This document shows, in pieces, positions 25,284 to 33,776 of a stretch of 64,000 bases of DNA. Positions within the stretch are counted from its first letter, which is position 1. Each line of letters begins with the position of its first letter. The translations under genes and the position numbers were made by a program. The DNA is from Harmothoe impar (Eukaryota; Annelida; Polychaeta; Phyllodocida; Polynoidae), in the NCBI GenBank assembly GCA_947462335.1, contig OX381717.1:14933166-14997165 (forward strand), read 5' to 3'. The notes beneath the pieces were generated by a model that saw only the letters and a list, made by a program, of their open reading frames with translations, did no database searches and was not told the DNA's origin.

Positions 25284-25587
25284 GTGATATGACATTTAAA
25301 CAGTACAGGTTACTGAGGTAGCTCTGGGAGCAGGCTTACCAGGTCAAAGGTCATTTGATAACAATAGAGGTCAAGGTCAAAGGTCAATGTTGGGTCAATA
25401 TTGTTACATACAGAGGTATCATTATATGCTGGTGGCTTTTAGTTTGGTATTAAATTAATTTATTTGGTTATCAGTGGGAATGATTGTCTGAGTGCTTTAA
25501 TAAATTAAAATTAAATTTGCTGATTAAATATATAGCAAATATGAATTATGTCGCTAATAAAAAAATGGCATACAAATATGAATTCAA

Positions 25588-26031
25588 ATTATCAGTGGTT
25601 ATTATGTGGTCGAAGAATTCCTACTCTCTCCATACGCTGGCGGAGGTAGGCGCCCATATTCTGGACTACATTGTTAATGCCATAATAGTAATCTTTTAAG
25701 ACATCTTTTGCAAGTACAGTACGTTCATAGAATTTAGGATCGTAATTGGTTTGAGTTGCCATGTTACATGTTACAGGTTTGGGCGTCGGGATATATGGTA
25801 CTACTACTACTTTGCTCTTTACGCTAGAGGTTGGTATGATGAGCTTGGTCTGTTTGATGGGATTTCTCCAGCTTCCTTCTTGGGTTCTGGTTCAGTGGAA
25901 TGTTCTCTGGTGGAAGTATCAACGTTGGAGTGGGTTGACATGGGTTCGTCTTCATCTTCGGAGTCAGTAGTGAATAAGTCATTCCTTAGTGAAGTTGTCA
26001 TGTCAATTTCTTCGGTTAGTGACATGGGCAT
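25588..26031 (-). pseudogene. Unrecognised coding remnant
   Basis: Two - strand frames follow each other: 26031-25819 (70 aa, acidic, MPMSLTEEIDMTTSLRNDLF) and then an offset frame with ATG near 25762 reading MATQTNYDPKFYERTVLAKD to a TGA near 25588. Together they look like one short protein gene with a frameshift. It lies 5' of the hammerhead-like core on the same strand, so it may belong to the same element. No family recognised. Confidence 0.35.
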
Positions 26032-26246
26032 ATCTAGTAGTACTGGTTTGGATATAGTTGCAGCCGGAGGAGAATGTATTTATCCTCAGAGAAAACAATA
26101 TGTTCTCATCTTAGGGTAATACATGTTGCATATGGATGAATGTGTGTGTGTGTATAAAGATCACACATGCATGGATGTACAGAGACCACACTTCCCTGAT
26201 CTCACATACTTAGACAAAGGTTTACAAGTTTGGGTCTGTTCACTAC

Positions 26247-26767
26247 TGTAGGGGCACGAATAATACGTGTACATATAAGGTCCGTGGAGTCAGAGCGGTA
26301 AGTGCCTCCAACGGACACTAGGTGGCAACACTTAAGCCATGTCCTTTCGGTTATCCGGTAGCGGAGCCGGGCAGGGCACTCCAGACGGCGCTACGGAGGA
26401 GTGCCACGTCGACACTGCTTGGTCCGCGCTCAGGGTATATAAGAGGCCGAGGTTGGCTACCTCACCAGTTCGTCCTAGGACGAGCTCTGACCTACACCTT
26501 TCGTACCTTCGCTTTGACAGGGGCACCTACACCCCTCCCACGTTATGGACTCTGCACCAGCCATGCTGGCACAGGGCTTAACTGTCCGGTATCGCTAATG
26601 CTTCGAACTATCGATAGAATCCTGTGTGTCTTCGAATGGTTGAAAGACCAAGTGAACCGAGTGGAAAACCTTCGTGTACTTTTGAGGCTGTGATCGAATA
26701 AAAACCTGTTGCATTCAAACCGAATTTGGAACCTGTGTTCGTGTTGTACGCATATGAAACCCCTACA
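26247..26767 (+). repeat. 5' LTR of element 2
   Basis: 521 bp, TG..CA. It differs from the 3' copy at about four positions (about 99% identity by eye), so insertion is recent. It has a TATATAAG box at 26436-26443 and AATAAA near 26697. A 123-aa open frame inside it is repeated in the other LTR and is not taken as a gene. Confidence 0.96.
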
Positions 26768-26768
26768 T

Positions 26769-26780
26769 TGGTGCCGTGAC
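26769..26780 (+). promoter_or_regulatory. Primer-binding site (tRNA-His type), element 2
   Basis: TGGTGCCGTGAC lies one base after the LTR and complements the 3' end of animal tRNA-His through the acceptor stem. The same 12 bases occur in element 1. Confidence 0.72.
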
Positions 26781-26823
26781 CAGTTCGGGTGAAACACAGA
26801 ATAGCACAGTCAGTTGGGTTAAC

Positions 26824-28929
26824 ATGGCTGAACAGGCAAAGGGTGGAGCGTCCCTTCATCCTATTTCGAGTCCAGATCCGGAGGTGGTAGCAGCCCTTGA
26901 GAAACACTATGGGCCAAACCGTTCGAGTTCTACACCAGAACCAAGGAGAGGCAATCCTGATTCTATTCGAAAAGATCTGGGGTCAAACCTAGATGATTCT
27001 TTGTTTGAAACTGGCGGTTCGAAGAGACACATTGCTCCTATGCCAACACAAGGCATGAGCATGCTGCATGCTGAACGACACCAGCGACAGGAAGTGACAC
27101 GTCGTCATTTCGAAGAAGAGAAGAATCGTTTCGAGGGAGCAAGGATTGCAGAGATGGACAGGATGAATGAAGAGTTTGAAGCTTTGAGTCATCGGTTGGT
27201 ACAGCTCCGGAACAAGAATGAAGATTTAGACGGGGCAACAATGGAGAAACAGAACCGCTTAGACACAACGAAGGCGGAACTGGAAAATATGGAAAACCAG
27301 TTCGCTCATCAACAAAATGTCTTGCGGCGACGTACTGAAGCTCTAGAACAACGTCAAGATAAGACCATACATGATTCGGACGAGCTCCATGATACGATAC
27401 GGGAAGCAACCAAGGCGATGATGGACGAAAAGGATCGTCTCATCATGGAGGTGGAAGATTTACAGAAGAAACGAGATGAAGAGGCAACTCGAGGTGGCCA
27501 TTCAGGGTTCGATCATGTCAGTGGTGGCATATACAACTCATCAACTGGTGGGGGTAGTGCCTCTACCTCAACCGGAGGGAGACCAAAACGAGTGACCATT
27601 GATACGGGGGATCCGGATGGAAGATCTTCACGGCGTGACCAACGCCCAACGTCGTATGATAACGACCATTCGAACCCTCCCAGTCGTTCTAGCTCTCGAG
27701 AGAGACCGAGCCGTACGGGTTCGAATGAGAGATCTTCGAGATCTGATCCGAATGAACGTTCGAGTGGGCCCTCAAGGAGGCCAGGGAGATCTCCTACACA
27801 TGCAGGTAGACGAGTATCTCGCCGCGAATCAATGTCCCCTGGGATGAAATTGATTTACGACACGAACCCCTGCATTGCTGAGATGGGAGTGGACTGTGTT
27901 AGCAGACAAGCTGATAATGCCGATATCGTCGACTGGAGCATTGAGCAGTCGTTTCTGTTGCACAGGGACAACCACAACGCTGCTAGATGCACTGCAAGCA
28001 CTCCGACTCCGTTCACAGGAAGACAGCCATGGCAGGACTGGTTCGCAGACTTCATGGACGATATGAGGTATAATCGGTGGTCAGAAGAGGAATCGTTGGA
28101 CGAGCTTTTACGGGCATTGAGAAATGGCCCAGGCAAGCTAGCTGTTTCGAGCTGGAGGACGATGAATGGTGCCGGATCGTTTACCCAATTGGTGGAATGC
28201 GCCAGTTACCTGATAGGTAATGTGGGTAATGAGGACCCGCTTCGATTGTTTCGGAAACGGACTCAAAAGCCAAACGAGTCGCACCGTGTGTTCGGTCTAG
28301 AATTGCAATCTCTCTTGCAAAGGGCTAGACCAAGATGGCAGTTAGATGACCCACAGTTCCTAGATGATTTGTTCTCGCAATTCATCGAGGGATTAAGGGA
28401 TTCTGATGAACGGACCGCAGCATGTGATAGTTGGAAGGCTGGAACTTCTCTCACTGATTTGTTCATGGCCATAGAAGACTATGACAGGAAACGGCATCTG
28501 CTATCTTCGAGAGTACTTTCGAGAACTTCCAGTATGGTACAAGACCCACCAGCCTCTGATACAGAGGAAGGTGATTCTGGAAGGGAGGAGGAGATTGGCG
28601 CAGTTGCTCAAAGGAACAGCGGCAAATCTTATTCCAATTCGAATTCGAAGCGCTATCCGAAGGCTGACAGGAAAACACCACCTGTGACCCCGGGAGCTAC
28701 AAGCGCACCTTCGACTACATCCTCAACTCCCAGTTCTATGGAAGAACTTCTGTTAAGGTTGACTGACTTGATGTCTGGAAATCAGCAATCAACAGGGAGG
28801 AATTCGAAGCCGAGAGTGGACAAGACCACTAGGAAGTGTTACAGGTGTCAGGTCCTGGGACACTTTGCTGCAGAATGCCCAGCTGAGAAGCCGGTACCAA
28901 AGCCTGAGGAGAAGAAAACGGAAAACTAG
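26824..28929 (+). CDS. gag of element 2
   Basis: The first ATG after the primer site gives a 701-aa protein (MAEQAKGGASLHPISSPDPE). A coiled coil spans roughly residues 90-220 (ERHQRQEVTRRHFEEEKNRF, LDTTKAELENMENQFAHQQN). A Ser/Arg-rich segment follows (SSRERPSRTGSNERSS). A capsid-like part has TPFTGRQPWQDWFADFMDDM. The C-terminus carries one CCHC zinc knuckle, CYRCQVLGHFAAEC. The frame opens further upstream to a GTG inside the primer site, which is not a credible start. It overlaps pol, which is in the -1 frame. It forms the particle that packages element RNA. Confidence 0.93.
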   Translation: MAEQAKGGASLHPISSPDPEVVAALEKHYGPNRSSSTPEPRRGNPDSIRKDLGSNLDDSLFETGGSKRHIAPMPTQGMSMLHAERHQRQEVTRRHFEEEKNRFEGARIAEMDRMNEEFEALSHRLVQLRNKNEDLDGATMEKQNRLDTTKAELENMENQFAHQQNVLRRRTEALEQRQDKTIHDSDELHDTIREATKAMMDEKDRLIMEVEDLQKKRDEEATRGGHSGFDHVSGGIYNSSTGGGSASTSTGGRPKRVTIDTGDPDGRSSRRDQRPTSYDNDHSNPPSRSSSRERPSRTGSNERSSRSDPNERSSGPSRRPGRSPTHAGRRVSRRESMSPGMKLIYDTNPCIAEMGVDCVSRQADNADIVDWSIEQSFLLHRDNHNAARCTASTPTPFTGRQPWQDWFADFMDDMRYNRWSEEESLDELLRALRNGPGKLAVSSWRTMNGAGSFTQLVECASYLIGNVGNEDPLRLFRKRTQKPNESHRVFGLELQSLLQRARPRWQLDDPQFLDDLFSQFIEGLRDSDERTAACDSWKAGTSLTDLFMAIEDYDRKRHLLSSRVLSRTSSMVQDPPASDTEEGDSGREEEIGAVAQRNSGKSYSNSNSKRYPKADRKTPPVTPGATSAPSTTSSTPSSMEELLLRLTDLMSGNQQSTGRNSKPRVDKTTRKCYRCQVLGHFAAECPAEKPVPKPEEKKTEN
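28908..28929 (+). promoter_or_regulatory. gag/pol -1 overlap with GGAAAAC before the gag stop
   Basis: Gag ends ACG GAA AAC TAG; pol reads the same bases one position back. Element 1 ends gag ACG GAA AAC TGA with pol also in -1. The seven bases GGAAAAC have the spacing G GAA AAC, similar in form to the known retroviral site G GAU UUA, and may be the slip site. No downstream pseudoknot was worked out. Confidence 0.5.
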
Positions 28930-31900
28930 ACGGGGTTGCTCTGGATGGCAAGGTAGTAACCCCTAAGGTGAAGGAAAGCCAACTTATCGCCAGCGGTGCA
29001 AGCGAGGAAGTCCGAGGTGCAGTAGAGATTGGAAACTTAGAGGAGGGGCCTGATCAGTCCCTTCTAAGTATGTCCAATGAACCCAGAAAAGTAGACATCC
29101 GAGGAGGAAGTACTGGGGAAGCGGCGAATTGGATACAGGAGCTGGAAGTAGTCAGCAGTGCCCGATTGTCCCCGGATCATCCCTGTTTGAAGCACTTGAA
29201 ACGACGGGGAGTAGATCTTGGTGTCACTAAGGATTTCGAACGTTTCACCGTTAACCCATCACCACTGGATGGGAAGAGGTGGTATTTGACTGTAGCAGTG
29301 AAGGGAAGGTCCGCAGAATTTCTAGTGGATACTGGAGCTAGTCACTCCAAGATCTCTAAGAGATTCTATGACCTTGTAGCCGATGAGCCAGATAACTTCA
29401 CAACGAGGGTAAAAGCTCATTCGGCCGACGGTAGCTGCATGCAGACGTTTGGTAAAGCATTTTTCGAAATCAATATAGGTGGACAGGATTACCTTCTGTC
29501 CCCTACTATTGCTGATCTGAGTGATGATGGCATCATCGGATTAGATTTCGCTGCGTTGTACGGTGCAATGTTGGAACCTTGTAGGGGGATGTTAAAGATA
29601 GAACATCCATACAAGGTGGCCGTACAATGCGTGTTGAGAAAGGTATCTTCTGTAGCCTCGGTGGTACAGACGGTTAAGATACCCCCAGGACAGACATGTG
29701 ATGTGCTGTTTTCGAGTGACAGTATCTTCCGAGACCAGATGGCGGTGGTTGAACCCGATGTGGTGAGACTTGCATCAATTGGACTCGAGAGTGCAGATAC
29801 TTTCGTAGGCAGTGGCAGCAGGAATTTAATTCCTATTTCGAATCCTGGTGGTGAAGTCCGTTATCTGATGAAAGGTACTCCCGTGGGGCAGGTGGTCGTT
29901 GCACAGGCAAGCACCAGTATACTCTCAGAAGATACCAAACCGAACCTTGAAGGGATGTCCGATTTGCGTCCGGAACTCCAAAAGTTGGTGGACGATTCGA
30001 GCTTGGTGACGGGGGACCAGAAAGATCAGTTGAGACGGGTATTGGTGGAATATGATGCAGCCTTCGGTGAGCCCACTGGTTTGGGGCGAACTGATAAGGT
30101 GCTACATTCCATCGCTACAGAGGACGCTGTACCTTTCAAAATCCCTTATAGACGCCTACCTTTGAAGAAGGAATTGATGGCCGAGAAGGAAATCGCTGAT
30201 CAGCTGAGATTAGGGGTGATTGTTCCCAGCACTAGCCCCTGGTCCAGTCCTGTTCAGATGGTGACTAAGAAAGACGGCACAATTCTCTTCTGCATAGATT
30301 ATCGAAAATTAAATGGCTGTACTAAGAAAAACTCCTATCCTCTCCCCCGTATAGACGAGACTATTGATTCCCTGGGCGGAAACCAATGGTTCTGTACGCT
30401 GGATTTGCAATCCGGATACTGGCAAGTTGGAATGAAGGAAGAGGATCAGGAAAAAACAGCTTTTTCGAGCCATGTCGGTCTTTTCCAGTACAATGTGATG
30501 CCGTTTGGATTGTGTAACGCCCCTGCAACATTCGAAGCCATGATGGAATCTCTGTTGAGTGATCTGTTATGGAAGGAGTGTTTGGTGTACCTGGACGACG
30601 TAATTGTCTTCGGGAAGACCTTCGAATCGTGCCTGGCTACTTTAGTCAAAATTTTCGAGAGGTTGATAACCCATGGTTTGAAATTGAAACCAAAGAAGTG
30701 TCACCTATTTAGGACTTCTATTAACTATCTCGGTCGGATAATATCCACTGAGGGGGTTAAGGCGGATCCTGAGAAACTAGATGTTGTATCGGAATGGGAA
30801 AAGCCAGAGGGACCTAAAGACATACGGTCCTTTCTGGGCTTCTGTAGTTACTACAGAGACTTCCTACCGGGGTATGCCAGAATAGCTCAGCCTATGCAGG
30901 CTCTAGCTCACTGGACTCCGGGTAGAAGGAAGGAGCCTTTCCCATGGGGTCCGGAACAAGATCTAGCATTCGAAGCCGTGAAGAACCTATTTCGAACCAC
31001 CCCAGTTTTGAAATATCCAACAGCTGATGGACATTTCATACTGGACACAGACGCCAGTAATGACAGTATAGGTGCTGCTCTATCCCAGATGCAAGAGGGG
31101 ATAGAAGTGCCACTGGCTTTCGCTAGTAATACCCTCAATAAGGCCCAGAGGAATTACTGTACCACTAAGCGCAAATTGTTGGCGGTAGTGGTGTATACGA
31201 AGAAGTTTAAGCACTTCCTTTGGGGAGGTGACTTTACTTTACGGACAGATCACTCGTCCTTAAGGTGGCTGTTAAACTTTAAGGAAGCAGAAGGAATGAT
31301 CGGTCGATGGCTGACCCACTTGTCCGAGTTCGGGTTGGAAAATAGCCAAATCCAACACAGAGCAGGGAGCAAGCATATCAATGCTGATGCCCTTTCGAGA
31401 AGACCCATACGGAAATGTTCTAGAATGGATTGCGATGATTGTGGAGCCCATAATGCTGTAATAGCTGGAGTTCGAATGCCGTATGATGTAGGACATTCTA
31501 AAGCAATGGAATGGTCCACCGAAACTATCAGGCAATTCCAGAAGGGTGATGCTGTCATTTCGAGACTAATAGAACAGGTCTCCAGTGGTGCCCAACCACA
31601 AAGACCAGCCATTTCGATTGAGAACCGGGAAATGAGACAGCTACTTGCTCAATGGTCTGAGCTAACTGTTGTTGACGGTATCTTATGTAGGTGGAAGATA
31701 ACACCGTACAAGGCCAAAATTCGGCAAATCGTGATACCCACAGCTATGCGAAGGGACATCATGTATTTCGTACATGGACATCAGACCAGTGGACATTTTG
31801 GAAAGAAGCGCTCCCTTGCGCGACTCTCCAGAAGGTATTACTGGCCTGGCATGAGTAAAGATCTGCTTAGGTGGATCTCTACTTGTCCAGATTGTTGTCT

Positions 31901-33176
31901 GAGCAAACCAGGTGAAGGCCTGGGGAAGTTGCCACTAACTCAAGAGCTTTGGGGAGTTAGATTTGCACGCATAGCGGTTGATATCATTAGTGGCCTAAAA
32001 ACCACTCCTGATGGAAACACGTGCATGATGGTGATCTCCGACTACTATTCGAAGTATACTAGAGTGTTTCCTCTGAAAGATCACAAGGCTCATACATGTG
32101 CTCGTGCATTTGTAAAGGGTTGGGTGCTTCATCTAGGCGTACCCTTGATGTTGCATAGTGATCAAGGCAGAGAATTTGAATCTGAGTTATGGGCAGCAAT
32201 GTGCCATAACCTTGCTATATGCAAAACCAGAACGAATCCGTACAGGCCTCAGTCTGATGGTCAAGTAGAAAGGTTCAACAGAACCTTGATACAAGTCCTG
32301 AAGCCTCTGGTCAACAGTCAGATGGATGATTGGGACGAGCAATGCGAGTTTGTGGTACATGCTTATAATAGTACGGTGCATGCTTCCACCGGTTGTTCCC
32401 CCAATTTGTTGGTATTCGGAGAGGATTTGATTATGCCTGCTGACTTGGTGTTTGGCGTAGCTGGGATAAACGCTGAAACACCCTGTCAGGTGATGTTCGT
32501 GGAGGCATTGAGGGATCAATTCAAGTCCGCATACAAGATGGTTCGATGTGAACTAAGCAAATCTGCTTCATGGCAAAAAGTGGGCTATGACGTAGGTTTG
32601 AAACTTAGGTCCTTTCGAGTGGGGGATGAAGTAGTTAGGCTACACGACCCCCTACAGCAGCTAAAGTTGTCACCCAACTGGGATGGTCCCTTTACTGTGG
32701 TTCGGATTGTTTCAGAATCCACAGTGGTGATCAAATCCTTGTTGGGACGCCTGTATAAATCCAATGTAGCTCGCCTACGTCGGTGGCAGGGTGATGCTTC
32801 AGCGCATTCGAAGCCAGGAGAGCATTCGAAGTCAGATAACACTGAGTGGAGAGCGACCACCCCGAAACGACGTGGTCCTGGTAGACCTAGGAAACTAGTG
32901 ATACCCTCAGATGAGAAAAAACCTATGCCTCCTGGTATTGGTAAATTAAAGCGGGGCCGGGGTAGGCCTAAAAAAAATTTACCAATTCGAGCTTCTAGCA
33001 AGAAGGATAAAAAGTGCGGAAAAAAAGTCTCGGCAAATGAAGGTCTGAAGGGGAGGAGGGCTGTCCAATTGACTACTGTTCATCCTGTCGAATCTTCCCG
33101 GACGACCAGGTCTAAAGAACCCAAGGTGGGGTTAAGGCGCAGTCCACGGCATAACCCGGGGACTGCTGTGACCTAA
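28908..33176 (+). CDS. pol of element 2 (protease-RT-RNase H-integrase)
   Basis: The frame is open from 28908, overlapping the end of gag by 22 nt in the -1 frame, to 33176. Protease: FLVDTGASHSKIS (near 29328). [29 protein letters not shown] and VYLDDVIVFG (near 30588). RNase H: FILDTDASNDSIGAALS and RTDHSSLRWL, but the usual TKRELLA Glu is Lys here (codon AAA at 31173-31175). Integrase: HGHQTSGHFG..CPDCC, AVDIISG, HSDQGREFES, VERFNRTL, then WDGPFTV (GPY/F module). The tail has two AT-hooks, RRGPGRPRKL and KRGRGRPKKN. Residue order is typical of Ty3/gypsy. Confidence 0.95.
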   Translation, partial: GEENGKLDGVALDGKVVTPKVKESQLIASGASEEVRGAVEIGNLEEGPDQSLLSMSNEPRKVDIRGGSTGEAANWIQELEVVSSARLSPDHPCLKHLKRRGVDLGVTKDFERFTVNPSPLDGKRWYLTVAVKGRSAEFLVDTGASHSKISKRFYDLVADEPDNFTTRVKAHSADGSCMQTFGKAFFEINIGGQDYLLSPTIADLSDDGIIGLDFAALYGAMLEPCRGMLKIEHPYKVAVQCVLRKVSSVASVVQTVKIPPGQTCDVLFSSDSIFRDQMAVVEPDVVRLASIGLESADTFVGSGSRNLIPISNPGGEVRYLMKGTPVGQVVVAQASTSILSEDTKPNLEGMSDLRPELQKLVDDSSLVTGDQKDQLRRVLVEYDAAFGEPTGLGRTDKVLHSIATEDAVPFKIPYRRLPLKKELMAEKEIADQLRLGVIVPSTSPWSSPVQMVTKKDGTILFCIDYRKLNGCTKKNSYPLPRIDETIDSLGGNQWFCTLDLQSGYWQVGMKEEDQEKTAFSSHVGLFQYNVMPFGLCNAPATFEAMMESLLSDLLWKECLVYLDDVIVFGKTFESCLATLVKIFERLITHGLKLKPKKCHLFRTSINYLGRIISTEGVKADPEKLDVVSEWEKPEGPKDIRSFLGFCSYYRDFLPGYARIAQPMQALAHWTPGRRKEPFPWGPEQDLAFEAVKNLFRTTPVLKYPTADGHFILDTDASNDSIGAALSQMQEGIEVPLAFASNTLNKAQRNYCTTKRKLLAVVVYTKKFKHFLWGGDFTLRTDHSSLRWLLNFKEAEGMIGRWLTHLSEFGLENSQIQHRAGSKHINADALSRRPIRKCSRMDCDDCGAHNAVIAGVRMPYDVGHSKAMEWSTETIRQFQKGDAVISRLIEQVSSGAQPQRPAISIENREMRQLLAQWSELTVVDGILCRWKITPYKAKIRQIVIPTAMRRDIMYFVHGHQTSGHFGKKRSLARLSRRYYWPGMSKDLLRWISTCPDCCLSKPGEGLGKLPLTQELWGVRFARIAVDIISGLKTTPDGNTCMMVISDYYSKYTRVFPLKDHKAHTCARAFVKGWVLHLGVPLMLHSDQGREFESELWAAMCHNLAICKTRTNPYRPQSDGQVERFNRTLIQVLKPLVNSQMDDWDEQCEFVVHAYNSTVHASTGCSPNLLVFGEDLIMPADLVFGVAGINAETPCQVMFVEALRDQFKSAYKMVRCELSKSASWQKVGYDVGLKLRSFRVGDEVVRLHDPLQQLKLSPNWDGPFTVVRIVSESTVVIKSLLGRLYKSNVARLRRWQGDASAHSKPGEHSKSDNTEWRATTPKRRGPGRPRKLVIPSDEKKPMPPGIGKLKRGRGRPKKNLPIRASSKKDKKCGKKVSANEGLKGRRAVQLTTVHPVESSRTTRSKEPKVGLRRSPRHNPGTAVT

Positions 33177-33433
33177 TTTGTATACACAACAAGAAGTTTC
33201 GATTCCATGATGGTAGTACAGACCTAATTGCTGTCGAGTGAGCAGAGCTAGGGTGGGTGTTGATCATGAACGTCCCCGAGGGTGGCAGACGGAACTATCC
33301 GGCGGGTATTCTTACGTTACCCGTAATGACATTTGCCTACACTCCTGAAGAATTCATGATTAGCGGTATCCCTGGTACTGTGGAACTGACTCAATAAGGA
33401 TTACACTCCGGTGAGCTACCCGTTCGATTAGTG

Positions 33434-33570
33434 GCGGGAAACGCGAGCGTCTCCCGCCGTGTTATCCGTCGGAAAAGGGCTATCCGGTGAAGCGTGAATG
33501 CTGATTGGTTGACCTTTGCTCCCGCGGCGGGCGTGGCATCACGAGACAAGAAGGGCGGTCGCCATATTGG
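33434..33570 (+). promoter_or_regulatory. Promoter-like block upstream of ORF3, element 2
   Basis: In order: GCGGGAAA (33434-33441, exact E2F consensus on the other strand), inverted CCAAT box ATTGG (33504-33508), GC boxes (GGCGGGCGTGG 33526-33536; GGGCGG 33553-33558) and a YY1-like CGCCATATTGG (33560-33570). No TATA seen. The ORF3 ATG follows about 200 bp later. The region is clearly GC-richer than its surroundings. Confidence 0.65.
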
Positions 33571-33776
33571 ATCAGTGCCAAGAAGACGCACGGACGCTGC
33601 AGGGCAAAGGAGGAGGAAGAAGGGACTTGTAGTCGACCAAAAGTCTCCAAAACCACATCATAATACACGCCAACCTGGTTAGTCCCCGCTCATAGTGTCA
33701 TTAGGACACGCGGAGCTTCGTACTCCGCAAATCTTCGATTATTAAACTTCGTTTTCGTTGAAAACATTCGACTGCG

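Larger units (their letters stand above)
23686..26246. other. Intron between LRR exon 6 and retroelement 2
   Basis: No exon found. It has a C run near 24047-24064, a hammerhead-like core on - (25256-25283) and a short unrecognised coding remnant on - (25588-26031). Confidence 0.55.

Noticed and set aside
26322..26693. 123-aa frame in the LTR, repeated at 38247-38618
   Set aside because: It lies in the LTR, is identical in both copies as any LTR sequence would be, and shows no domain.
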